This document shows, one piece after another, positions 1 to 7,854 of a DNA stretch of 64,000 nucleotides; position 1 is the stretch's first letter; each line of letters opens with the position of its first letter. This stretch comes from Flaviaesturariibacter aridisoli (lineage in GTDB: Bacteria > Bacteroidota > Bacteroidia > Chitinophagales > Chitinophagaceae), in NCBI RefSeq assembly GCF_004343705.1, contig NZ_SKFH01000017.1:1-64000 (forward strand), read 5' to 3'. A model generated the notes under the pieces. It was not told the DNA's origin, ran no database searches, and saw nothing but the letters and a program-made list of their open reading frames with translations. The position numbers and the translations under genes were made by a program.

Positions 1-634
1 TTCTTTCCACCACCCATCTGACAGGAAGGGGGGAGAAGCGGTTGGAGTGTCTGCGCTGAATGAGCACCCACCGGATCCTGCCTCCTGCGGTAAAAGCCGG
101 TGGTCCGTCGTAGCCGCCGTCGGCGACAATAGTGCGCACCGAAGGGCGGTCCTCCACATCATCGCGCAGCACGCGCGCCCCGGTCTTGTCATGAACAAAA
201 GCGGAAGTAACGCCGGCGGCAATGACGGTGCCCTGGGTGTCCACAGCCAGGTGGCGCTTTCTTCCCTTTACCTTTTTGCCCGCATCATAACCCACCTCGT
301 CGCCTGTGCCGGCCACGGTTTTTACCGACTGGGCATCAATGAGCAGCATCGAAGGCTCGCCGCTTCTGCCTTGCCGGCGCCGCAGCTGAATGCCCACCAG
401 GTATAGCGCCCGGTCCAGCAGTCCGTAGCGGGCCCACTTGTTCAGGTAGTACCATACCAGGCGGTAATCGCCGTACTGCGGCGGAAGCGAGCGCCACTTG
501 CAGCCGTTGCTCAAAAGATAAATGATGCCGCTGAAGATCAGTTGAAGGGAATGCTTGCGCCGCCGCACCTTCGGCTCAAATATTGTAGCTACTTTATTCC
601 AAAGGGCGTCAGGCACCTGATACAGAGTTTGCAT
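1..634 (-). CDS. IS5-family transposase (3' end beyond window)
   Basis: DDE transposase that would cut and paste the surrounding insertion sequence. The frame is open from the ATG at 634 to the window edge, giving 211 residues. Residues 1-80 match the DUF4096-type N-terminal domain (Trp-Arg-Ser-Leu-Pro-Pro near residue 50). The catalytic domain shows LLIDAQSVKT with Asp100, ADGGYDG with Asp172, and RWVVER with Glu210 just before the edge, so the DDE triad is present. About 50 C-terminal residues are expected outside the window. No frameshift is seen, so the visible part looks intact and possibly active. Family assignment is firm; the IS subgroup is inferred. Confidence 0.9.
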   Translation of the reverse strand, partial: MQTLYQVPDALWNKVATIFEPKVRRRKHSLQLIFSGIIYLLSNGCKWRSLPPQYGDYRLVWYYLNKWARYGLLDRALYLVGIQLRRRQGRSGEPSMLLIDAQSVKTVAGTGDEVGYDAGKKVKGRKRHLAVDTQGTVIAAGVTSAFVHDKTGARVLRDDVEDRPSVRTIVADGGYDGPPAFTAGGRIRWVLIQRRHSNRFSPLPVRWVVER

Positions 635-745
635 TGTAACCAATGTTTGTTCACCTCTCTATCAGCAAGCAAGACGCCCTTTTTCCTTTTGGCTCAGCTC
701 AAACCAGACATACTGAAAACCAACTAACTAATTTTAGACAGCCTC
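1..745 (-). mobile_element. IS5-family insertion sequence (partial, right end)
   Basis: The element holds a minus-strand transposase and ends at about position 745 with the sequence ttttagacagcctc, which read outward (gaggctgtctaaaa) looks like a typical IS5/IS427-type terminal repeat. The base run after it (taag) could belong to a short target duplication. The other end lies left of the window, so element length, the matching inverted repeat and the duplication cannot be confirmed. It sits directly against receptor coding sequence that begins without its own start. Confidence 0.8.
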
Positions 746-2781
746 TAAGCACCGTGCTGGTCACTGCCACGCGCCCCGTGATGCGGCAGGAAGACGACAA
801 AACGATCGTGGAGCCCGAAAACCTCGCCGCCGCTTCCACCAGCGCCTACGAGCTCATCGAAAAAACTCCCGGGATCTTTATGGACGGGGACGGCAACATT
901 TACCTCAACAGCACAACACCCGCTTCCATTTACATCAATGGCCGTGAACAGAAAATGAGTACGGCCGATGTGGCCACGATGCTCAAGAACCTGCCGCCCA
1001 ACTCCATTGCCCGGCTCGAGCTATTGCGCACGCCCTCGGCACGCTACGACGCTTCCGGCTCCGGCGGCATTGTGAATGTGGTGCTTCGCAAAGGCGTCAA
1101 GCCCGGGCTCACCGGCTCGGTGAACGGCATCCTGAGCCAGGGTCGTTACAACACCGCTTCCGTAGGCCTCAGCCTGAACAACAACAACGGACGAACGACG
1201 ACGTTCCTGAATGTAAACGTGGGCCGCCGCGATGGTTTCGAGGAGCTGCGGTCGGTCCGCTACTTCCGTGTCGATTCATTGCTGGCGCAGCAAAGCGTAA
1301 CCCGTTACCCGGTGAACAACCTGTATGTCGGCTACGGTGTTTCGTTCCCGGCCGGGCGGCGTTGGGAGCTGAGCTACGATGGCCGCCTCGGCTTCACCCG
1401 CTCGCGCAACAACAGCAGCAACCTGTCCGCCATCAGCAGCGCCCTTACTGGTGTAAAAACCGGCGAGAACGAAGCGCTTGTGCAAAACCGGGCCGACTAC
1501 TGGAACCTGAACCAGGGCTTTGCGGCCAAATACAAGCTGGACAGCCTCGGCTCTGAATGGAACACCGACGTTTCCTACACACTTTCCCCGAGTAAGACCG
1601 ACCAGCAACTGGCGACGCAGTTTCTCCTCCCGGCGGCAGGCCACAGCGACGTACAGGGACATATCGATAACCGCCTGGAGTTCCTGTCGGCACAAAGCCA
1701 TGTACTTCGCAAATTGTCGCACCGCCTCACGCTGGAAGGAGGCCTGAAAACGACGCTCGTAAACTTTCGCAACACCACCACCTACACGCGCGCCAGTGCC
1801 TTCCGCTACCGCGAAAACATCAATGCTGCTTACCTGCAGGCATCGAAAACACTGGGCAAGGGCATCGTGCTCAAAGCCGGCACGCGCCTGGAAAATACCA
1901 ACATGAGCGGTCGGCAGCTGGCGCCCGGAGACACTTCGTTCGAGCTGCACCGGACCGACCTCTTTCCCTATGTTTACCTGAGCCGCGATATCATGAAGAT
2001 TATGGGCTACCAGCTGCGCGCCTACCTCGTGTACCGACGCACCATCAGCCGGCCGGCTTACGAATACCTCAATCCCTCACCGCGGCTGGTGGACCCGTAT
2101 TTATACGAGACGGGCAACCCGTCGCTGCGGCCGCAGTTTACCCGGAATTACGAAGCCAACGTGTCGGTAGACGAGCGGCCCGTGGTGGCCGTGGGCTTCA
2201 ACGAAACGCGCGACATCTTCAACCAGGTGGTGTACCAGCAGGCCGGCGCCGACAGCAGCCGCAAGGTGGCCTACCGCACCTACGACAACCTGGGCACCAA
2301 CCGCGAGCTGTACCTGCGCGCGCTGGGCGCCATCCCGGGCAAGAAAATCTTTATCGTGGCCGGCTTCCAGTACAACCGTAATTTCTACCAGGGCTTGTAT
2401 GAAGGAAAGCCGCTTTCCTTCCGCCGCGGCACCTGGATGATCTTCACGTACCAGACCTACAAGTTCACGCCCACCACGCAACTCACCGTGAACGGCTGGT
2501 GGCGGATGCGCGGACAGGCGCAGTTTTACGAGCTCAGCTCCTTCGGGCAGCTGTCGATGGGCATCACCCAGCAGCTGTTCAGGCGAAAACTCGCGGTGAC
2601 CCTCACGGGCAATGACCTCCTGTATACGAATAACTATGAATTCGAGCTGGCGCAGGGTTCGGTGCGTGCCACGGGTATGCGGCAATCGGATACACGCCGC
2701 GTTACCCTCAACCTCCGCTACCAGTTCGGCTTCCGGAAAAAAGAGGAGCGGGAACTGAACCTCGAGGCGCCCACGAACTGA
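746..2781 (+). pseudogene. TonB-dependent receptor truncated at 5' end by IS
   Basis: Outer-membrane receptor of the beta-barrel family related to OMP_b-brl_3. What remains starts in the plug domain (STVLVTATRPVMRQEDD), includes the plug motif GSGGIVNVVLRKG, and runs through the barrel to a normal C-terminus. The expected signal peptide and CarboxypepD-like domain are missing and the gene joins IS sequence at about 745. The reading frame continues upstream into the IS as far as an ATG at 643, but those residues are IS-derived and contain no signal peptide, so the protein is unlikely to reach the outer membrane. The lost 5' part may lie left of the window beyond the IS. Substrate cannot be told from the sequence. 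Confidence 0.8.
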
Positions 2782-2891
2782 GCGCAGGCGGCGGATTGTG
2801 GATCCCGGATCAGGGATCCCGGGCAGGGTAAAACACGAACCCACCCTTCCCGTTTTCGCCTTGCTCAGCCTATCTTTTAATGGTATTCTAA

Positions 2892-2922
2892 TTGAGTTGC
2901 GGGCCCCGTGTTTTTAGCTTTG
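2892..2922 (+). promoter_or_regulatory. Bacteroidota-type promoter
   Basis: A perfect -7 element TAGCTTTG lies at 2915-2922 with TTG at 2892-2894, 20 bases upstream. This fits the -33/-7 pattern of the Bacteroidota primary sigma factor. It points into the interval with two hairpins before the response regulator gene. Confidence 0.65.
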
Positions 2923-2926
2923 TGAC

Positions 2927-3003
2927 TGCTGATTCCCTTGTGAGGGGAGCAGTTTTTCTGGTCAGTTAGTTTTGGTTTATAGAGCCCCTTTCAAGGGGCT
3001 TTT
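2927..3003 (+). ncRNA. candidate small RNA or attenuated leader
   Basis: Transcription from the promoter at 2915-2922 would start near 2927. The first hairpin (arms actgct 2925-2930 and agcagt 2948-2953, with an inner ccct/aggg stem) is followed by five T residues, and a second stronger hairpin with a T tail ends at 3003. No coding frame of useful size is present. The result is an RNA of about 80 nt, or a two-hairpin leader for the two-component operon starting at 3058. No known RNA family was recognised. Confidence 0.35.
2983..3003 (+). terminator. intrinsic terminator-like hairpin
   Basis: Arms agcccctt (2983-2990) and aaggggct (2993-3000) enclose a 2-base loop and run into tttt. It lies 55 bases before the response regulator start, so it either ends an upstream RNA or attenuates the operon. 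Confidence 0.6.
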
Positions 3004-3057
3004 CCATTAACGCCGGCCGCTTATCCATCGCGAAAAACGTAACTTGTGGAAGGAACC

Positions 3058-3750
3058 ATGGAAGCAGGCAAGATTTTGCTGGTAGAAGACGAAAGAAAGA
3101 TCGCCGACACGCTGCGTGTAGGCCTGGCGGAGCATGGCTTCGACACGACGGTGGCCTACGATGGCCCTTCGGGATTGCAGGCCTTTACCGACGGCGCCTT
3201 CGATCTCGCCGTACTCGATATCAATCTTCCCGGTCTCAGCGGCTACCAGCTTTGCCAGGAGATTCGCAATTCAGACACCCACATTCCCGTCATCATGCTC
3301 ACGGCCCTCAGCTCCCTCAACGACAAGATCGAGGGCTACGACGCCGGCGCCGACGACTACGTGGTGAAGCCCTTTGAATTCCGGGAACTGCTGATGAAGA
3401 TCCGCGTGCTGCTCAAGCGCACGCAGGGACAGGCGCCGCCGGTGAGCACCACCCTACGCGCCGACGACCTCGAGATGCAACTCGACCGGAAGGAGGTGCG
3501 CCGCAACGGGCAGGTCATTCACCTTACGGCTAAAGAGTTCCAGCTGCTCGAATACCTGCTGCGTCACAAGAACCGCGTGGTGTCGCGTGCCGACATCGCC
3601 CTCAATGTGTGGGAGATCGACTTCGACACCAACACCAATGTGATCGACGTATACATTAATTACCTCCGCAACAAGGTCGACAAGCCCTTTGCGTACAAGT
3701 TGATCCACACCCAGGTGGGGATGGGGTACATCCTGAAGGAAAATTCCTGA
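3058..3750 (+). CDS. OmpR/PhoB-family response regulator
   Basis: DNA-binding regulator phosphorylated by the adjacent kinase. Residues 1-120 are a receiver domain with acidic residues at the start (VEDE), phospho-acceptor Asp54 in LDINLPG and Lys104 in YVVKPFEF. Residues about 130-228 form a winged-helix Trans_reg_C domain (HLTAKEFQLLEYLL, then VIDVYINYLRNKVDKP). The ATG at 3058 is chosen because GGAAGG lies just upstream and the receiver fold begins there; a GTG at 3046 would add four residues. The kinase gene starts two bases after the stop, so the two are translated together. The target genes are unknown. Confidence 0.93.
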   Translation: MEAGKILLVEDERKIADTLRVGLAEHGFDTTVAYDGPSGLQAFTDGAFDLAVLDINLPGLSGYQLCQEIRNSDTHIPVIMLTALSSLNDKIEGYDAGADDYVVKPFEFRELLMKIRVLLKRTQGQAPPVSTTLRADDLEMQLDRKEVRRNGQVIHLTAKEFQLLEYLLRHKNRVVSRADIALNVWEIDFDTNTNVIDVYINYLRNKVDKPFAYKLIHTQVGMGYILKENS

Positions 3751-3752
3751 TC

Positions 3753-5132
3753 ATGCCCATTCGCCTGCGCATTACCCTGGTTTATTCCATGATCGTCTTC
3801 CTGATCCTGGGCCTGGTCTGCGGCGGCACCTACTACTTTTCGTATGAGGCCCGAACCCGGCTGATCCGTTCCCGACTCACGAGCCGCGCGCTCAACACGG
3901 CTCGGCTGTTGAGCCGGCAGGAACTCTTCAACCGCGCCCTCGTACTGCAGATCGATTCGCTGAGCCGCCTGACGTATTCCAACAAGATCATGCAGGCCTA
4001 TTCGCCTACGTTTGAAAAAGTGTACAGCTACACCGACCGGCCCGGCGATTCGCTGCCCGTATCCCGCGCGATCCTGAAGCGGGCGCTCAGCGGCAGCCCC
4101 GTATTTTTCGAATCGGGACGGATCGAGGCCGTAGCGCTCTACTTCTCCGACCCCGACAGCCATTTCATCATGGTGTCGGCAGGCGAAGATGTGGAGGGCA
4201 ACGCCAGCCTGCGCCGGCTTGGGCGCGTGTTGCTGCTGATGTTCCTGGGCGGCAACCTGCTCGTGTTGCTGAGCGGGTATTTCTTTTCCTACCGCCTGCT
4301 GCGGCCCGTGCGGCGCATTACGGCCGACGTGGCAGAGATCTCGGCGCAAAACCTCGCGCGGCGGCTTAAGACCCGCGAAACCCGCGATGAATGGAGCCGA
4401 CTCGCCAACACGCTCAACGACCTGCTCAACCGCCTGCAGGACTCGTTCGACATGCAGAGCCGCTTTATCAGCAATGCGTCGCACGAGCTCTCTACACCAC
4501 TTACTTCTATATCGAGCCAGCTCGAAGTGGCCCTCCAGCGGGAGCGCGGGGCCGAAGACTACCGGCAGGTGATGCGGTCCATCTACCAGGACGTGCAGCA
4601 CATGAGCAAGCTGACCCAGACCCTTCTTGAATTTGCCAAGGCTTCGGGCAATCCCGGCGGCCTTGAGATCGACCTGTTGCGGATCGACGAAGTGCTGCTG
4701 CGCTTGCCGGCGGAGATCGTCAAGTCGGGGCCGCGGCACCAGGTGCAACTCCATTTCGACCAGCTGCCCGAGGAAGCGTCGCAATTGCTGGTATACGGCA
4801 ACGAAGCCCTGCTGTTCACCGCCATCAAAAACATCACGATCAACGCCTGCAAGTATTCCGACGACCACTTGGCGCAAGTATACCTGCGGGCGGGTCACGG
4901 AAGGATCGAAGTGGAAGTGGCCGACCGCGGCCGCGGCATCAGTCCCGAGCATATGGAACAGATCTTTTATCCCTTTTACCGCGTGGAAGAAAACCTGCAG
5001 GGCGGTTTCGGCCTTGGCCTGTCGCTCGCCAGCCGCATTGTGGGGCTGCACAAGGGGCAGATCAAAGTGTATTCCGAGAAAGGAAAAGGCACGCGTTTCC
5101 TCATTTACCTGCCGCCGGCCCATGGCGATTAG
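3753..5132 (+). CDS. sensor histidine kinase (HAMP, HisKA, HATPase_c)
   Basis: Inner-membrane sensor that phosphorylates the regulator encoded just before it. Membrane helices are at residues about 7-29 and 158-180, with a periplasmic sensor region of some 125 residues between them that has no recognisable fold. HAMP follows (RLLRPVRRI), then the HisKA box ASHELSTPL with His244, and an ATPase domain with the N box (ITINACKYSDD), DRGRGIS, and GFGLGLSLASRIV. Length (459 aa) is normal. The gene is two bases downstream of the regulator. The layout of short periplasmic loop and two helices resembles CusS/ArlS-type kinases, but the signal is not predictable. Confidence 0.93.
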   Translation: MPIRLRITLVYSMIVFLILGLVCGGTYYFSYEARTRLIRSRLTSRALNTARLLSRQELFNRALVLQIDSLSRLTYSNKIMQAYSPTFEKVYSYTDRPGDSLPVSRAILKRALSGSPVFFESGRIEAVALYFSDPDSHFIMVSAGEDVEGNASLRRLGRVLLLMFLGGNLLVLLSGYFFSYRLLRPVRRITADVAEISAQNLARRLKTRETRDEWSRLANTLNDLLNRLQDSFDMQSRFISNASHELSTPLTSISSQLEVALQRERGAEDYRQVMRSIYQDVQHMSKLTQTLLEFAKASGNPGGLEIDLLRIDEVLLRLPAEIVKSGPRHQVQLHFDQLPEEASQLLVYGNEALLFTAIKNITINACKYSDDHLAQVYLRAGHGRIEVEVADRGRGISPEHMEQIFYPFYRVEENLQGGFGLGLSLASRIVGLHKGQIKVYSEKGKGTRFLIYLPPAHGD

Positions 5133-5210
5133 CGGAAAGCTCTTCTTTGTTTGGCATAATCTTTTATTTTGTTGCACCGTTCAGGCCCGGAATACCTACA
5201 GCAGCACAAC

Positions 5211-5624
5211 ATGACGAATCAAAACAGCAAGCCGACCTTTCTTTACGCCGAAGACGACCTGGATGACTACGAGGCCTTGAAGGAAGCGTTGGCACAGATA
5301 ACGGATAAATACGAGCTCGCCCACGCGAAGAACGGCAGCGAGGTCATCGAATACCTCGAGGGCGGCCACGGCCCCAGGCCCTGCCTCATCGTGCTCGACC
5401 TGAACATGCCCATCATGGACGGTAAGGAAACCCTGCTCTGGCTCAAGGGCCAGCCTTCGTTCGACGGGATCCCGACCATGGTGTTCACCACGTCTTCGCG
5501 CGAGGAGGATATCAAACTCTGCCAAAGCCATAATTGCACGTTTTTCCGAAAGCCCACCCTGTATCGCGACCTGCTGCATGTCGTACAAATAATGCTACAA
5601 ATGTGCGGCGAGCCGAAAGGGTGA
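5211..5624 (+). CDS. single-domain response regulator (Rcp1/CheY-like)
   Basis: A 137-residue stand-alone receiver without an output domain. Acidic pocket AEDD at residues 13-16, phospho-acceptor Asp63 in VLDLNMPIMDG, Thr in TTSS and Lys114 in FRKP are all present, so it should accept phosphate. Proteins of this type act as phosphorelay shuttles or bind partners directly. It lies 78 bases after the kinase on the same strand, so it may be part of the same signalling unit, although a weak promoter-like tattttg at 5165-5171 could give it separate control. Start ATG 5211 is used because earlier in-frame codons precede the receiver fold. Confidence 0.88.
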   Translation: MTNQNSKPTFLYAEDDLDDYEALKEALAQITDKYELAHAKNGSEVIEYLEGGHGPRPCLIVLDLNMPIMDGKETLLWLKGQPSFDGIPTMVFTTSSREEDIKLCQSHNCTFFRKPTLYRDLLHVVQIMLQMCGEPKG

Positions 5625-5684
5625 AAACGGGCCCGCTGTTTGTTTCCTATACAACGATTTTGTGTCGTAAGAAAACTGTGTATT

Positions 5685-5882
5685 ATGGAAAACCGAGAAC
5701 GGCGCCAACTGGAGAAGCTCTACGTGCACGCCACGCAGGAATACCTGCAGCAACTACGTGTAGGCGCTCCGCCGCAGCAACTCGCCGAGCAGAAGTCCCG
5801 GATCCTGCATTTGTCGCGTATGCTCGATCAGCGCGGGCCGGCCACCGATCCGTCGGCTAGCCCCCTGCGCCGGCATCGTTAA
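5685..5882 (+). CDS. small charged hypothetical protein (65 aa)
   Basis: Starts at ATG 5685 and encodes 65 residues, mainly one amphipathic, charged helix (residues 1-48, rich in Glu, Gln, Arg, Leu) and a short Pro/Ser tail. No membrane segment or known domain. It is followed by a clear terminator at 5911-5937, which favours a real gene. Function unknown. Confidence 0.5.
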   Translation: MENRERRQLEKLYVHATQEYLQQLRVGAPPQQLAEQKSRILHLSRMLDQRGPATDPSASPLRRHR

Positions 5883-5910
5883 GGATCCGGAGAAAAAGGG
5901 AAGGCAATAA

Positions 5911-5937
5911 AAAAGAGGCGCGTGAGCGCCTCTTTTT
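5911..5937. terminator. bidirectional intrinsic terminator
   Basis: Arms aaaagaggcgc and gcgcctctttt enclose a gtga loop and have A/T runs on both sides. It separates the convergent genes ending at 5882 and 5957. Confidence 0.85.
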
Positions 5938-5956
5938 CTGACCCGTATCCATGCGG

Positions 5957-6214
5957 TTACGGATTCTGGTGGTGACCGTCGGTACCTTCGAGTTTCACCA
6001 GTTTGTTGTACAGGCCCATGATGAGGAAGGCTGCCGGCCACTGGCCGATGAACAGGCTCGTCTTCTGCTTGCGGAACAATTGCAGCGCGAGCGAAACGCC
6101 CATGCAGGCTACTGCCGTCCACAGGTATACATCCGAGGGAATCTTGGCCGTCTGTTTTTCGATAGCGGCCGCTACTTTACCTTCTTGAAAGGCAGGGTTG
6201 TAATTTGTTGCCAT
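5957..6214 (-). CDS. small two-helix membrane protein
   Basis: An 85-residue protein with a soluble N-terminus of about 27 residues, then two hydrophobic segments (about 29-46, YLWTAVACMGVSLALQLF, and 52-68, TSLFIGQWPAAFLIMGLY) and a short charged tail. The pattern suggests a small inner-membrane protein. No catalytic motif is visible and I do not recognise a named family. It converges on the 65-aa gene across a shared terminator. Confidence 0.6.
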   Translation of the reverse strand: MATNYNPAFQEGKVAAAIEKQTAKIPSDVYLWTAVACMGVSLALQLFRKQKTSLFIGQWPAAFLIMGLYNKLVKLEGTDGHHQNP

Positions 6215-6271
6215 CGTATTCTGCTTTTAGTGCGCGAATCATAAGTCAAACTCCTTGCCAACCAAAAGCGC

Positions 6272-6279
6272 TAAATTTG
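6272..6279 (+). promoter_or_regulatory. -7 promoter element TAAATTTG
   Basis: Perfect TAnnTTTG match ending three bases before the ATG at 6283. If used, the mRNA would be essentially leaderless. A clear -33 TTTG at the right distance is not present. Confidence 0.45.
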
Positions 6280-6282
6280 AGC

Positions 6283-7050
6283 ATGCCCCCGTTTGTAGCG
6301 GATTCATCGATCGTGCGGCGCATCTGGAGCCGGAGCGAAACCGTATTGTTTATCTTTGCCGGTGCGGCCGCCGAGTTCGCCCTCAACAAAGCGGTGGACT
6401 GGCTCTATTTCACCGGCCGCCTGCCTGCCGACCCACTCGGTCGGCTTTTTTCCACCGTTCAATACGCACGCCGCATCGTATTCGCTTCCGAGGAAAAAGC
6501 GCACGCTGCCATCGACCAGATCACGAAGATCCACCAGGCCGTGGAGCAGGCACGCGGCAGCGTTATCCCCGACTGGGCCTACCGCGACGTGCTGTACCTG
6601 CTCATCCACTATTCGATCGCTTCGTACGAGCTCCTCGAGCGTCGCATGACCGATGCTGAAAAAGAGGAGCTGTATACCGTATTTCTACAGATCGGGCAAC
6701 GCATGGGCCTTTCGGCACTGCCGCCCACCTTCGCCGCCTGGTTGCCCTCGCGCGAAGAGCACCTCCTCCGCGACCTCGCGCACAGCGCCTGGACCGACGA
6801 CCTTTACCAGCAGTACCGCAAGCACCTCGGCGCTTTCCGCTACTTCCTGGTGCGCCAGCTGCAGTCGGTACTTGTGCCCGCTTCGGTGCGGGAAATGCTG
6901 TCGCTGAAACCCTCGCTGCTCATCCGGGGATCGGTGCCGCTCTATAAAGCCTGCTATGCCGTGGGGCTCGACAAGCCGATCAAGGCCATCCTGCTTCCGG
7001 ATAAATACAAGGCGGAAGTCGCCGCGCTTGACGTGGCGCCCGGAAGCTGA
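6283..7050 (+). CDS. MpaB-like (DUF2236) family protein
   Basis: 255 residues, mostly helical, resembling the oxygenase MpaB / DUF2236 family: a conserved N-terminal arrangement ending in VQYARRIVFASEEKA, then a central LIHYSIASYELLERRM segment where the family carries helices lining the heme site. Family members include latex-clearing proteins and MpaB-type oxygenases that bind a b-type heme; whether this one does is not shown. Start ATG 6283 is chosen over an upstream TTG because the family fold begins there and a -7 element ends three bases before it. It stands alone, divergent from the small membrane protein gene. Confidence 0.65.
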   Translation: MPPFVADSSIVRRIWSRSETVLFIFAGAAAEFALNKAVDWLYFTGRLPADPLGRLFSTVQYARRIVFASEEKAHAAIDQITKIHQAVEQARGSVIPDWAYRDVLYLLIHYSIASYELLERRMTDAEKEELYTVFLQIGQRMGLSALPPTFAAWLPSREEHLLRDLAHSAWTDDLYQQYRKHLGAFRYFLVRQLQSVLVPASVREMLSLKPSLLIRGSVPLYKACYAVGLDKPIKAILLPDKYKAEVAALDVAPGS

Positions 7051-7101
7051 GGTAGATCAACTATGTCGAGGGAATAGGTATGCAGACCGGGGGCCACCGG
7101 C

Positions 7102-7770
7102 TCAGCGGCCGCCGAACCAACGTTGGCCGATGTTGTTCCGGACGTAGATGGAAGGCTTGCCCAGTTCGTCTTTGCCGTAATACCCTACGAACCAATCCTC
7201 GCCCGACATTCCGTTGATGATATGGATCGGGCCTTTGTATTTATCCGGTGCCGGGTTGATGTCCCACTTGCCTTCCAGATGCTCTGTACTGATCGGGTCC
7301 CATTTCCAGGTATGGTCCGGATTGATAGTGATGGTGCCGTGGCTATAGGCATGGACCTCGGTAGTGGTATACGTTTCATCCTCCGTGGTCGTCGTGCTCA
7401 CAGTGCCCGTGCGCCAGGTGCCGTACGCATCCTCTGGATTATTGCTTCCGGGTTCCGCGTAGGATTTCCCCCGGGGCTTCAGCCGGTCCTTTTCCTGGCA
7501 GGCATTGGGGTAGGTGGGATTCTCGTATTTTACTTCGTAGCAATTCTTTGAACGGTCGTAGCCGACGATCGTAGCGGGATAATAAGAAGCTGCCCACAAC
7601 ACATCTACCGCATCGCCTTCCTTGAACTCGATCACGGTCGGTTGCTTGCCAAGGGAGCCCGATGAAGGATTGGCGTCGCCGCCGTCTCCTGAAGGCGCTT
7701 GGGTGGTTTTATCGGCACTGCCGCAGGAGGTTGCCAAACAAAGCGTCGCGATCAGGTAGATGCTGCGCAT
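7102..7770 (-). CDS. lipoprotein with Tudor/SH3-like segment
   Basis: Signal sequence with a lipobox (LATSC, Cys16) marks a membrane-anchored lipoprotein of 222 residues. After a Gly/Ser-rich linker, residues about 48-85 (GDAVDVLWAASYYPATIVGY followed by a Cys-containing strand) have the spacing of a Tudor/Agenet-type barrel. The C-terminal half has TWRTGTVSTTTTEDETYTTT and repeated Trp/Gly positions (HTWKWDPIS, EGKWDI) that look like a lipocalin-like beta structure. No enzyme motif is seen. Function unknown; neighbours give no hint. Confidence 0.7.
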   Translation of the reverse strand: MRSIYLIATLCLATSCGSADKTTQAPSGDGGDANPSSGSLGKQPTVIEFKEGDAVDVLWAASYYPATIVGYDRSKNCYEVKYENPTYPNACQEKDRLKPRGKSYAEPGSNNPEDAYGTWRTGTVSTTTTEDETYTTTEVHAYSHGTITINPDHTWKWDPISTEHLEGKWDINPAPDKYKGPIHIINGMSGEDWFVGYYGKDELGKPSIYVRNNIGQRWFGGR

Positions 7771-7854
7771 AAGCAGGGTTTTATTCCTTTAAGGTAATAA
7801 AGATGCACGACGTTTCCTCCGGTGCCGCAAAAATCAAGGGGCCTTCCGGTCCGT

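Noticed and set aside
643-745. ATG at 643 as the receptor start
   Set aside because: The residues encoded before 746 are IS-derived and contain no signal peptide.
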